From Rhodopirellula baltica SH 1 (lineage in GTDB: Bacteria > Planctomycetota > Planctomycetia > Pirellulales > Pirellulaceae), in the NCBI RefSeq assembly GCF_000196115.1, contig NC_005027.1:4092001-4156000 (forward strand): DNA of 64,000 nt, in the 5' to 3' direction. Below the pieces are notes generated by a model. The model made no database searches. It was not told where the DNA came from and saw only the letters and a program-made list of their open reading frames with translations. Of this stretch, positions 1 to 10,092 are shown one piece after another. The translations under genes were made by a program, and so were the position numbers. Within the stretch, counting starts at the first letter, position 1, and each line of letters begins with the position of its first letter.

Positions 1-1
1 T

Positions 2-859
2 TTGGTTGAACAGCATCACCAATTCATCCTGATTCCCGCGGAAGAAATCAGCGATCGCGGGGAAGGCAAACCGGTTCACATCAACGCAACGAACTTGGCC
101 GAAGCCCTCGAACCCGCCGGAGGCGATACGGTTCGCCAAGTGATCGAAAACAACTTGCGAGCGATCCTGGAACACGAAAAGGCACACGGCCGAGAAGTTC
201 TGCCGCACGTGAACCACCCGAACTTCCACTACGCGGTCACCGCCGAGGACCTCGCCTCAGTTGTCTCCGAACGTTTCTTCGAGGTCTACAACGGGCACCC
301 GGGCGTCAACCATCTTGGCGATGACGAACACCCCAGCATCGAACGCATGTGGGACATCATTAACGCCCTGCGTCAGACTTCACTGAACGTCCCGCCGATG
401 ATGGGTATCGCAACCGATGACAGCCACGAGTATCACGGCAAACCCGGATCGCGTCCCGGCCGCGGTTGGGTGATGGTCCGCAGCCAATACCTGACGCCTG
501 AACACCTGATCCGAGCAATGAAACGTGGCGACTTCTATGCATCTAGCGGAGTCAGCCTGGACGACGTGAAATACGATGCCAAATCGAAGACACTGTCGCT
601 GAAAATCCAATCCAAACCCGACACGACGTACCAAACCAAATTCATCGCGACGCTGGCCAAAGAAGACGGTTTGATCGATGAACACCGAATTGGTGTGACC
701 GTGGGAACGTCCGGCAGCCTTCAGCCCCAATACACGCTGACGGGGAAAGAACTTTATGTTCGGGCGGTCGTGACCAGCGACCAACCTCCCCGAGACCCGT
801 CGTTCAAGGACCAAAAACAGCAGGCTTGGACACAGCCCGTTGGCTGGGAATCGCCCTGA
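2..859 (+). CDS. PHP-domain metal-dependent hydrolase, C-terminal part
   Basis: This looks like the C-terminal part of a PHP-domain protein (polymerase and histidinol phosphatase fold), probably a metal-dependent phosphoesterase. The frame is open to the window edge, so the true start is upstream. Visible metal-site candidates are HVNHPNF near residues 70-76, EVYNGHPG near 94-101 and ATDDSHEYHG near 137-146. The last approximately 90 residues look like a beta-rich appended domain. Substrate is unknown. The stop at 857-859 is followed by about 95 nt before the next gene. Confidence 0.7.
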   Translation: MVEQHHQFILIPAEEISDRGEGKPVHINATNLAEALEPAGGDTVRQVIENNLRAILEHEKAHGREVLPHVNHPNFHYAVTAEDLASVVSERFFEVYNGHPGVNHLGDDEHPSIERMWDIINALRQTSLNVPPMMGIATDDSHEYHGKPGSRPGRGWVMVRSQYLTPEHLIRAMKRGDFYASSGVSLDDVKYDAKSKTLSLKIQSKPDTTYQTKFIATLAKEDGLIDEHRIGVTVGTSGSLQPQYTLTGKELYVRAVVTSDQPPRDPSFKDQKQQAWTQPVGWESP

Positions 860-954
860 TTCGCTGTTTTCCGGCGGTTTGATCCCGCGAGATCCTGGGA
901 CCGTGCGTGAACTCTATGTTGATTGGCCGATTGGGGCAGGTTATCGTAGAAAGC

Positions 955-1317
955 ATGAGCAAGAACAAAAACCTAAATATCTCCCGGGGTCCCGAAGGCT
1001 GGACCGTTCGAATCGTTCGCGAAGGCGAACAGCACTCCAAGTACTTTCGGTTCTCCGATGGTGGGATCCGAAAGTCGCTGGCCAAGGCCCAGAAATGGCG
1101 TGATGCCAAAATCAAAGAGCTCGGCGAGCGACAATGGCGCAAAGGGCCTCGCAAGAAACCCACCAACAACACGTCTGGCATTACAGGTGTCAGCCGAAAC
1201 TTCTACGGCCGCTGGGTGGCGACTTGGCAGGAAGACGGGGTCCAACGTTTCTTGACGTTCAAGACAAAAAAAGAAGCCGTCGCACACCGAAAAGCGATGA
1301 TCGAGGGAATGGGCTAG
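955..1317 (+). CDS. AP2-domain DNA-binding protein
   Basis: A small basic protein of about 120 residues. The C-terminal half carries an AP2/ERF-like signature: NNTSGITGVS, then GRWVATWQ, then RFLTFKTKKEAVAHR, which is the three-strand plus helix pattern of AP2 domains found in bacterial mobile and homing-type proteins. The N-terminal half (WTVRIVREGEQHSKYF) looks like a second, degenerate copy. I start at the ATG at 955; an upstream in-frame ATG at 907 exists but adds residues unlike the domain. The stop codon (1315-1317) lies inside the left arm of an inverted-repeat element, so the element supplies the gene end. The target is unknown. Confidence 0.65.
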   Translation: MSKNKNLNISRGPEGWTVRIVREGEQHSKYFRFSDGGIRKSLAKAQKWRDAKIKELGERQWRKGPRKKPTNNTSGITGVSRNFYGRWVATWQEDGVQRFLTFKTKKEAVAHRKAMIEGMG

Positions 1318-1437
1318 CAGGCTGTTGATTTATTGAGCCGCACCGCGTTAGCGGCGGTTGATTAGACGCCAACCGGGGCTAACGCCCAACGGCTAATGAT
1401 TGTCATTCGGTATGCGACTAAATCAACAGCCTGCTAG
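1314..1437. repeat. 124-bp MITE-like element with 19-bp perfect terminal inverted repeats
   Basis: The left arm at 1314-1332 (ctagcaggctgttgattta) is the exact reverse complement of 1419-1437. The interior has further short palindromes (accgcgttagcggcggtt). No transposase is inside. A diverged copy of the right half is seen at 63423-63477. The left arm contains the stop codon of the AP2 gene. Confidence 0.75.
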
Positions 1438-1442
1438 CCGTA

Positions 1443-1464
1443 CGACGGACTTCCGAGTCCGTCG
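1443..1464. repeat. REP-like 22-bp palindrome
   Basis: Perfect palindrome of the form cgacggactt/cc/gagtccgtcg with one central offset. It is related to the palindromes at 6208, 9907 and 10050. Like those, it sits in an intergenic gap. Confidence 0.6.
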
Positions 1465-1592
1465 GTGCCAAGGACGATTGACTTTGACGGATTTGGAAAG
1501 GCCATCGCTCCGCGCCCCAACCCAAGCGTTTTGGCAATCCGTTGTGCGTCCGCCACACGATGCCTGCGACATGGTCTTCGCCGTCGAATGGA

Positions 1593-2009
1593 TCACTCGC
1601 CGGTCAGCTTTCCCATGCTGATTCGTTCTTCGACTTGGAATCCGAGCGATTGGTAAAACGCCACGACCTCGCTGTTGTCGGCGATCACTTGCAAGTTCAC
1701 CTTGGGGCAACCACGACGAGTCAGCTCCGATTCGGCGTGCCGGACCAATCGCGTCCCCACGCCACGTCGTCGGAAGGCAAGCGACACCGCGACGGAATAC
1801 AGCCATCCACGATGCCCGTCGTAACCAGCCATCACCGTGCCCGCCACGTTCACATCGTCCGTCGCCACAAAGAACAATCCATCGTCCGCAGCCATTTTGC
1901 GATCGATCGAGGTGCCAGGATCATTGTGCCCGGTAGATCGAGGGAACACCGCCAACCAAAGATCCACGACGGCGTCACGATCTTCGGCGACGTAATTGCG
2001 TATCAGCAT
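1593..2009 (-). CDS. GNAT-family N-acetyltransferase (YpeA-like)
   Basis: A 138-residue GNAT acetyltransferase transferring acetyl from acetyl-CoA to an unknown amine. The acetyl-CoA pyrophosphate loop is visible as RRRGVGTRLV, preceded by the strand GWLYSVAVS and followed by the typical C-terminal NSEVVAFYQSLGFQ. The stretches AGTVMAGYDGHRG and RGCPKVNLQV closely resemble E. coli YpeA, so the YpeA subfamily is a good match. Start chosen at the ATG at 2009 (MLIRNYVAEDRDAV), where family similarity begins; an ATG at 2045 would add 12 unsupported residues. It lies downstream of lutC on the same strand. Confidence 0.85.
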   Translation of the reverse strand: MLIRNYVAEDRDAVVDLWLAVFPRSTGHNDPGTSIDRKMAADDGLFFVATDDVNVAGTVMAGYDGHRGWLYSVAVSLAFRRRGVGTRLVRHAESELTRRGCPKVNLQVIADNSEVVAFYQSLGFQVEERISMGKLTGE

Positions 2010-2086
2010 GAATCCTCGCCCGAAAGACATTCCATTGACGCCCAAATAACAACTGCTTCGCGATCAAGGTCGCGAAGCCCCGCGAC

Positions 2087-2691
2087 TCAAGGCAGCAAAA
2101 AAACCTGGAGCTTGCGGCATCCGTGGGCACCGAGCACCAAAGACTGCTCGATATCGGCCGTCTTGCTGGGGCCGGAAACAAAGACGCCAAAACCGGGACT
2201 GGGCGTACCGATTCGGGCATACGCTTCGTGCATGTTGTTCAGCAGATCAGATCTGGAAATCACAATCGCCAAGTACTGCGCAATGAAGATCATGACTCGA
2301 TGAGGCAACGTTTTGCCATCGATCCAAATCGCTCCATTTTCCGCCACACCAAACTCGCCCCGAACGATTGTCCAGTCCAATGTCGACAATGCATGCGGGT
2401 CATCGATGGTTGCCAAATCCACGGTGGCCGTCACCGCATCAGGAACGGTCGAGGCAATCCGGCGTGCGGATTGGAAAACCTCGATGGTTTGCAACTTCTC
2501 GTGAATTTCGCTGGGCGAGTCGACCAAGTGAGCTTCGCCACCCACCGATGCCAAAGTTTCTTGAAACTGCTGCAGTCGGTCATCGAACTGAACGACGCGA
2601 GCGGGATCGATCGTGGGCAACTCGGGCGCGTCCACGACGCAACCTTTCAACCGATCCAAAATGACTTGCCGACTGTTGGATTGGGGTTCGC

Positions 2692-2695
<4 letters not shown>
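2087..2695 (-). CDS. lutC: Lactate utilization protein LutC
   Basis: LutC/YkgG-family protein (about 202 residues), one of three subunits of the LutABC system that oxidises L-lactate to pyruvate in the cytoplasm. The family pattern is visible in the C-terminal two thirds: ATVDLATIDDPHALSTLDWTIVRGEFGV, then ENGAIWI, then a C-terminal GPSKTADIEQSLVLGAHGCRKLQVFLL, where the SKTADIE motif and GxHGxxxL ending are diagnostic. The start at 2695 overlaps the lutB stop by 4 nt (ATGA), showing translational coupling. It is the last gene of the lutA-lutB-lutC operon. Confidence 0.92.
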
Positions 2696-4143
<1,448 letters not shown>

Positions 4144-4173
4144 TCAGATAAGAACACCGGACCGGTCAGTCGG

Positions 4174-4968
4174 TTAACGACTCGCGATCGCCGGTGAGGA
4201 TCGATCCGATCCCGACGAACCAGACTGCATCGCTTCGACCAGCACCTCAGCAATGTGCTTGACCGACATTGGCATGTTGCGTCGGCGAATCAACCCACCC
4301 ATGTGCATCAGACAGCTCATGTCGCCGGCGATCATGACTTCGCTGCCGGAGGAGATGTGGTCGGTCACACGGTCGATCCCCATCGCCACGCTCGTCTCCC
4401 GTTCAGCAACCGCAAACGTGCCGCCAAAACCACAGCATTCATCGACCCGGGTGATCGGTTTGATTTCGATTCCGTCCAATGATTCCAGAAGCATCCGCAT
4501 TTTGTCTTCTCGCGGCGTCATGTTTTCACTGCACGCCCCGAGACGCAATTCTCGTAAACCGTGGCAACTGGAATGAATGCTCACGGGGCGTTTGAAAGTT
4601 CCTGAAATCGAGCGAACCCCCAACCGGTCGACGACGAATTCACACAGCTCGAACGTGTTTTCACGCAAATGCTGGAATTCCGTGTCATCGGGCCGAAAGT
4701 AATCGGCATAATGATTCCGAATCATCGACGCACAACTGCCCGAGGGGCAGACCACTGCATCGTATCCCGCGAACCTTTTGACCCATTGCTTGGCGACGGG
4801 AGCCGTGTCAGCATCGCACCCGGTGTTGGCCATCGGTTGTCCGCAACAGGTTTGCCCCGCGGGATACTCGACCTGGACCCCTAAACGTTCCAACAGTGTC
4901 AATGTCGCAATCGCGACATCCGGAAAGAACTGGTCGATGTAGCAGGGGATGAACAGAGCAACAGTCAT
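4174..4968 (-). CDS. lutA: Lactate utilization protein LutA
   Basis: LutA/YkgE-type protein of about 264 residues with the two CCG (DUF224) domains typical of heterodisulfide-reductase-like subunits: CCGQPMANTGC near residue 42 and ECCGFGGTFA near residue 183, each preceded by a conserved single cysteine (FIPCYID, IHSSCHGLR). These cysteines bind a non-canonical Fe-S cluster or perform thiol chemistry. I start at the ATG at 4968 (MTVALFIPCYI); the in-frame ATG at 5010 adds 14 residues outside the domain. It is the first gene of the lut operon, with no regulator adjacent. Confidence 0.93.
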   Translation of the reverse strand: MTVALFIPCYIDQFFPDVAIATLTLLERLGVQVEYPAGQTCCGQPMANTGCDADTAPVAKQWVKRFAGYDAVVCPSGSCASMIRNHYADYFRPDDTEFQHLRENTFELCEFVVDRLGVRSISGTFKRPVSIHSSCHGLRELRLGACSENMTPREDKMRMLLESLDGIEIKPITRVDECCGFGGTFAVAERETSVAMGIDRVTDHISSGSEVMIAGDMSCLMHMGGLIRRRNMPMSVKHIAEVLVEAMQSGSSGSDRSSPAIASR

Positions 4969-5159
4969 GCGAAGCTGAGAAGTGGGGCAGATGAGAGGAA
5001 AATCGCGCATGGAGGCAAACAGATCGCGCTAACGCAAAGAGTATAGACTAACGGTCCAGTGCCGTAGAGAACGCCCTCTGCGGAAATGGTTCCGGTTGAT
5101 TTGTCGCTCCTCAAGAGTCAGGATGAAGTCCCTCCCCATTCGCTTCCTTCGGATGAAAC

Positions 5160-6164
5160 ATGATCTCCGCCGCCAAACCCACCACGTGCACGCTGGTTGT
5201 TTCCAAGGGACAATCTCGTAATCCGGCCAAACGAGGCCTGGAATCGGCGATCGCACAGGCCGCGGGACAGCTCGACGGTGTCGAAGTCATCATGGTCCCT
5301 CACTTGTACGATTTGCCCAAGGGTGGCGAATCTCTGGAATTGCTCCAGAAAATTGAGGGCGACCTGATCGTCTGCAGCTGGATTTTCTCGCGAGCCGCCC
5401 ACTGGGTCCTCGACCGCAACGGAATCGGTGGCGCCACCGGCGAAGTCGAACTGGGTGCCGACGACCTGGACGAGGAAGAGGATCCTTCCGCGACCGCTGA
5501 ATCAGCATCGGAAGAACAAGAGCCGGTCGATCGAGTGACGGATTTGTACCCGCGCCCCGACCGCACCATTCACTGCCTGGACCTGAAGGTTTCCGAGTCC
5601 GCTGACGACTTCATTGGCGAAATCAAACGCATATTGAACATCGCTGAAGAGGCCGATCGATCGCTGCCCATCGTGGGCGGCAAGATTGTCGAAGTCGACG
5701 AAACGACCAGCCGTCGCTGGTACCCGGTCATCGACTTCAGCCGCTGCACGAACTGCATGGAATGCATCGATTTCTGCTTGTTCGGCGTCTACGGCGTCGA
5801 TGGAGTCGAAAACATTCTGGTGGAGCAACCCGACAATTGTCGCAAAGGTTGCCCGGCGTGCAGCCGAGTGTGTCCCGAGAATGCAATCATCTTCCCACAA
5901 CACAAAGCCCCCGCGATCGCCGGCGCGGTGACCGAGGGAGACGAAGGATTCAAGATCGACCTGTCACAGCTCTTCGGTGCTCCCACCGACAAGAGCGACC
6001 CGATCGCGACCGCCGCCCGAGAACGCGACGAACAGTTGCTGCTCACCGGTCGTGAAGCGGTCGGGATCGACGACAATCTGAAAAAACGACAGGCTGCCTT
6101 GAACGAGAAACCCAAGGACAACCTGGATCGCCTGATCGATTCGCTGGACGAACTGGATCTGTAG
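5160..6164 (+). CDS. 4Fe-4S dicluster-domain protein of unknown role
   Basis: A 334-residue protein, divergent from lutA. Residues 1-90 form an alpha/beta domain beginning CTLVVSKG and including DLIVCSW. An acidic linker follows (about 95-125). Near residues 195-245 are the cysteine motifs CTNCMECIDFC and CRKGCPACSRVCPENAI, which can bind two 4Fe-4S clusters as in ferredoxins. The C-terminus is charged and probably helical. Location beside lutABC suggests electron transfer, but there is no direct evidence for a partner. I do not recognise a named family. The ATG at 5160 is the first in frame before the conserved N-terminus. Confidence 0.72.
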   Translation: MISAAKPTTCTLVVSKGQSRNPAKRGLESAIAQAAGQLDGVEVIMVPHLYDLPKGGESLELLQKIEGDLIVCSWIFSRAAHWVLDRNGIGGATGEVELGADDLDEEEDPSATAESASEEQEPVDRVTDLYPRPDRTIHCLDLKVSESADDFIGEIKRILNIAEEADRSLPIVGGKIVEVDETTSRRWYPVIDFSRCTNCMECIDFCLFGVYGVDGVENILVEQPDNCRKGCPACSRVCPENAIIFPQHKAPAIAGAVTEGDEGFKIDLSQLFGAPTDKSDPIATAARERDEQLLLTGREAVGIDDNLKKRQAALNEKPKDNLDRLIDSLDELDL

Positions 6165-6207
6165 AGTATTCGCCGCATGGTTTTCTTGGGCCAGGCGACT
6201 TCTATAA

Positions 6208-6229
6208 CGACGGCCTTGGAAGGCCATCG
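6208..6229. repeat. REP-like 22-bp palindrome
   Basis: A near-perfect palindrome (cgacggcctt followed by ggaaggccatcg). It is the exact reverse complement of the 22 bp at 9907-9928. It lies between the convergent 4Fe-4S gene and fumC, so it may also act as a bidirectional hairpin. Confidence 0.65.
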
Positions 6230-6289
6230 TACTTGGGTGGTTGGTCCCTCTCGGCGGGGACCGCCGAGCGACAGGTTGAGAAACCGGAG

Positions 6290-7714
6290 CTATGCTTGCG
6301 GCTCGGTCATTTTCCAAGGATCCAACGCTTCGGTCAGAACGTCGTCGGCCAAGATCCCTTTTTCTTTGCACAGTTCGCGAATCGTTTGACCGGACTTGAA
6401 CGCTTCCTTGGCCAGCGCAGCGGCTTGTTCGTATCCGATCAACGGGTTCAGACTGGTGCACATGGAGAGGCTCTGCTCCACCGAGGCTTCGCAAGCTTCT
6501 TCGTTGGGTTCCATGCCATCCAAGCAGAAATCGATGAACGCGGTGACACCACCGGCCAACAACTCGATGGACTCCAAGATGGTGTGAGCCATCACGGGCA
6601 TCATGATGTTGAGCTGGAAGTTGCCGCCGCAGCCTCCGCTGACCGTCATGCAAGTGTCGTTGCCGATCACGCGGGCGGCGACCTGCATCAGCGACTCGCA
6701 CATCACCGGATTGACCTTTCCGGGCATGATCGAGCTTCCCGGTTGGCGAGTCGGCAGTTTGACTTCATAAAAACCGCAACGAGGTCCGCTGCCCAGCCAG
6801 CGGATGTTGTTCGCCAGACCGAGCAACGTTTGAGCGACGCACTTCAATCCACCGTGTGAATCCACCAAACCATCGCGGTTCGCGTTGCCTTCGAAATGGT
6901 TGACCGCTTCGATGAAAGCGATGCCGGTTTGCTCTGACAAGCTGGCCGCGACGCGAGCACCAAATTCAGGGTGAGTGTTGATACCGCTGCCAACCGCCGT
7001 GCCACCGACGGGCAATTCCAGCACCGCGTCGCGGGCCGCTTCGGCGCGGGCGATCGACAATTCAATTTGACGAGCAAATCCGCCAAACTCCTGTCCCAAT
7101 CGCAACGGCGTTGCGTCCATCAGGTGAGTGCGTCCGATCTTGATGATCTTGTCCCAAGCCTGGGCTTTTTCCGTCAGCGATTCGTGCATGCGTCGCAATG
7201 CTGGCAACAATCGATTTTCGATTTCGTAAGCGGCCGCAACATGAATCGCGGTTGGGAAGGTGTCGTTGGTCGATTGCCCCATGTTGATGTGATCGTTGGG
7301 GTGGATCGACTTTTCCTCCGCCATCCGGTCGCCGCCATCGATTTCGATCGCGCGATTGGACAGCACTTCGTTGATGTTCATGTTGCTGCTGGTGCCGCTG
7401 CCCGTCTGGAACACGTCCACGGGGAACTGATCCGCCAACTGTCCCTCGGCGACTTCCTTGGCCGCCGACAACATCGATTCGACTTGACCATCGCTAAGCG
7501 GGTTCTTGCCCGAACCCGTCAACTTTCCGAGATCGCGGTTGGCGATCCCGCATGCCAATTTGACGCGTCCCATCGCCGCGATCATCGACGGCGGGAGTTG
7601 CCAGCCGCTGACAGGAAAGTTCTCGACCGCACGTTGAGTCTGGGCACCGTAGTAAGCGTTTTGCGGCACGCGGACTTCGCCCATCGAGTCGCGTTCGGTT
7701 CGAAAATCGGTCAT
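6290..7714 (-). CDS. fumC: Class II fumarate hydratase
   Basis: Fumarase C, a cytoplasmic homotetramer that interconverts fumarate and malate in the TCA cycle without an Fe-S cluster. At 474 residues the length fits class II fumarases. The family signature GSSIMPGKVNP is present, together with TGSGTSSNMNINEV, HPNDHINMGQSTND and KIGRTHLMDATPLRLGQE, which form the active site. The start is placed at the ATG at 7714 (MTDFRTERDSMGEV), matching family N-termini; the frame runs open to 7921 without similarity. It is divergent from the GntP-type permease gene. Confidence 0.95.
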   Translation of the reverse strand: MTDFRTERDSMGEVRVPQNAYYGAQTQRAVENFPVSGWQLPPSMIAAMGRVKLACGIANRDLGKLTGSGKNPLSDGQVESMLSAAKEVAEGQLADQFPVDVFQTGSGTSSNMNINEVLSNRAIEIDGGDRMAEEKSIHPNDHINMGQSTNDTFPTAIHVAAAYEIENRLLPALRRMHESLTEKAQAWDKIIKIGRTHLMDATPLRLGQEFGGFARQIELSIARAEAARDAVLELPVGGTAVGSGINTHPEFGARVAASLSEQTGIAFIEAVNHFEGNANRDGLVDSHGGLKCVAQTLLGLANNIRWLGSGPRCGFYEVKLPTRQPGSSIMPGKVNPVMCESLMQVAARVIGNDTCMTVSGGCGGNFQLNIMMPVMAHTILESIELLAGGVTAFIDFCLDGMEPNEEACEASVEQSLSMCTSLNPLIGYEQAAALAKEAFKSGQTIRELCKEKGILADDVLTEALDPWKMTEPQA

Positions 7715-7996
7715 AGCGATAGCTGGATCAACAAGGAGGAAAAACGGGTCGTCAAAAGCAAAAACCGTGATGCCGGTCATGGTAGCAATCCACTGAAACG
7801 GCGCGAACGACGCCCGAAACCCAAACTCTGCGATGGTTTCTGCTACTATCTGGCGTTCGGTCGAATCGTAGGAAACGAATCGCAAGACACGGCGGCCGAA
7901 AGTTGGGTGGGCAGACTGCACTGCCCCCCAAAACTCTGGTCTTCACAATCGACATTGGATACGAATCGGATGATGCCTTGGGATAATGGGTCGGCG

Positions 7997-9862
7997 ATGA
8001 AACGCTTGGCCGCTTGTTTGGGTTTGCTCTCGCTCGTGATGTTCTCGGGCAACCTCGATGCTGCTGAAGCCGCCGCTGAGGTTGGTTCACAAGCTGCTGA
8101 ATCCATCTCCATGACTCCCATTTGGATGGTCCTGGCAGGCATCGTCAGTGTTTTGGCCATGATCATTGGGCTGAAACTCAACGCCTTCCTGGCTCTGATC
8201 ATCTCGGCGCTTTTCGTCAGTCTCTTGGTTGGATTTCAATCCGGAGCCGATGCGGGATCCCGGATGGAAGCCGTCGTCTCGGCCTTTGGAGATTCGGCGG
8301 GTGGCGTTGGCATCGTCATCGCCATGGCGGCGATCATCGGCAAGTGCATGCTAGACAGCGGTTCAGCCGACCGGATCGTTCGCACCGCGGTCGGTGTCAC
8401 CGGTGAAAAGAAAGCCTCGCTGGGTTTGATGGTCAGCGGTTTCATTCTCGCCGTGCCGGTGTTCTTCGATACCGTTTTCTATCTGCTGGTCCCCCTGGCT
8501 CGCAGCCTTCACAAACGAACGCAATCCAACTACCTGCGATATTTGATGGCCATCGCCACCGGCGGGGCGATCACACACACGTTGGTTCCACCGACTCCCG
8601 GCCCGCTATTGGTGTCCGCCATTTTGGGAGTGGACATCGGAATGATGATGGCCGTCGGTGCTGCCGTTGCCATCCCATCAGCGATACTCGGACTCGTGTT
8701 TTCAATCATCGTTGACAAAAAGATGCCGGTCCCGATGCGGCCGCTCGGTGCCAATGAAGACAAACACGAACCGTTGGCCGAAGAACAATTGCCGTCGCTT
8801 TGGGCTTCGATGTTACCGGTCATTCTGCCAGTGGCCTTGATTGGCGCGGGCACCCTGGCGACGACGTTGGCCGACAAGGAAGATCGTGCGGCGATCACCG
8901 CTGCTGACATCGAAAGCTTTGAATTGCTCAGCGAGAAGTTCACCGACGCCAGCGCCATGTCACCGGCCGGTCGTTTGGTCGGCAGCTCGAAACTGACCGA
9001 CGAACAACGCGAAACGCTGAAGACTCCACCGACCAGCCCTGAACAAGAAGCCTTGTTTGTCGAAGCGATGAACGACGCTTTGCTTGATCCTAATTTTTAC
9101 GATGCCGATGCCTTTGACGATGTCGATATCCCCGAAGTCAGCAGCAAATTGATGGCTGCCAACCAACTTCGAATGAAACCGGTCGATCGTCGTCGCATGA
9201 ACCGTGCTCTCTTGGATGCGGCCTACCCGGAACTGCTCGCCGCTCATCGCTGGGACAGCTCGATGCGAAAGACCGCCAATTCACTCGGTCTATGGAGCAA
9301 CCCGAACTTTGCTCTGCTGTTGGCTGCACTATCGGCGATTCTGACCTTCAAAATCGTTCGTCAGTTGTCATGGAGGGAGGTCGGCGTCGATGTCGAAGAG
9401 TCGTTGATGAGTGGCGGCGTCATTATCTTGATCACCGCCGCCGGGGGTGCGTTCGGAGCGATGCTCAGTGCGACCGAAATCGCTGACACGATCCAGCAAT
9501 TCTTCGAAGGGCGCGAAGCCGCCGGATTGGCGATTCTCTTGCTCGCATGGTCGATCTCGGCCGTGTTGAAAGTCGCCCAAGGCAGCAGCACCGTCGCGAT
9601 GATCATTGGTGCCGGGATGATGGCCGCGATCCTTGGCGGGCAACAGCCTCCATTCCACTTGGTCTACGTCGCGACGGCCGTGGGCAGTGGATCGCTGATG
9701 GGAAGCTGGATGAACGACAGTGGATTCTGGGTGTTCACCAAAATGGGCGGACTGACCGAAAGCGAATCCCTTCGAAGCTGGACGCCGTTGTTGGCAACCC
9801 TGTCCATCGGCGGTTTGGTCACCACGATCATCCTCAGCCAAGTCATCCCAATGGCAAGCTAA
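7997..9862 (+). CDS. GntP-family permease with a large central insertion
   Basis: Integral membrane permease of the GntP (gluconate:H+ symporter) family. Residues 1-22 look like a signal or first hydrophobic segment, followed by many membrane helices, for example MTPIWMVLAGIVSVLAMIIG and FILAVPVFFDTVFYLLVPLA, with the family motif THTLVPPTPGP near 195-205. At about 621 residues it is longer than usual (around 450): a soluble charged block of roughly 120-130 residues (from ATTLADKEDRAA to AHRWDSSMRKTANS) interrupts the helices. The C-terminal half is again classical (SSTVAMIIGAGMM, GSGSLMGSWMNDSGFW). Start chosen at the ATG at 7997; the open frame extends far upstream antisense to fumC and is spurious. 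Substrate unproven. Confidence 0.88.
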   Translation: MKRLAACLGLLSLVMFSGNLDAAEAAAEVGSQAAESISMTPIWMVLAGIVSVLAMIIGLKLNAFLALIISALFVSLLVGFQSGADAGSRMEAVVSAFGDSAGGVGIVIAMAAIIGKCMLDSGSADRIVRTAVGVTGEKKASLGLMVSGFILAVPVFFDTVFYLLVPLARSLHKRTQSNYLRYLMAIATGGAITHTLVPPTPGPLLVSAILGVDIGMMMAVGAAVAIPSAILGLVFSIIVDKKMPVPMRPLGANEDKHEPLAEEQLPSLWASMLPVILPVALIGAGTLATTLADKEDRAAITAADIESFELLSEKFTDASAMSPAGRLVGSSKLTDEQRETLKTPPTSPEQEALFVEAMNDALLDPNFYDADAFDDVDIPEVSSKLMAANQLRMKPVDRRRMNRALLDAAYPELLAAHRWDSSMRKTANSLGLWSNPNFALLLAALSAILTFKIVRQLSWREVGVDVEESLMSGGVIILITAAGGAFGAMLSATEIADTIQQFFEGREAAGLAILLLAWSISAVLKVAQGSSTVAMIIGAGMMAAILGGQQPPFHLVYVATAVGSGSLMGSWMNDSGFWVFTKMGGLTESESLRSWTPLLATLSIGGLVTTIILSQVIPMAS

Positions 9863-9906
9863 CCGCAGGATTGCCCCTTAGGCCGTCGACCCTACTCCTG
9901 AAAGTA

Positions 9907-9928
9907 CGATGGCCTTCCAAGGCCGTCG
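9907..9928. repeat. REP-like 22-bp palindrome
   Basis: Exact reverse complement of 6208-6229, in the convergent gap between the GntP-type gene and rny. Confidence 0.65.
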
Positions 9929-10049
9929 AAACGGATTGGGCGGAAACCTTCAGGTTTTCCGGAGGTATGCAGCTATGCAGCAACCCTCTGACTTCCCTAC
10001 CGGGATGAAGAAGACAGAGGCCGAGCAGAAAAGCAGCAAGGAATCGCTT

Positions 10050-10071
10050 CGACGGACTTGGAAGTCCGTCG
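10050..10071. repeat. REP-like 22-bp palindrome
   Basis: cgacggactt followed by ggaagtccgtcg, a perfect palindrome apart from the centre, just 3' of the rny stop codon. Same family as 1443-1464. Confidence 0.6.
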
Positions 10072-10092
10072 TACGGGCGGCAACACGAGGGC

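Noticed and set aside
1542-2303. Plus-strand frame opposite the GNAT and lutC genes
   Set aside because: No domain; both real genes have diagnostic motifs on the other strand.
6971-7996. Long in-frame extension upstream of the GntP gene
   Set aside because: It runs antisense to fumC and lacks membrane or GntP-like character; the ATG at 7997 fits the family.
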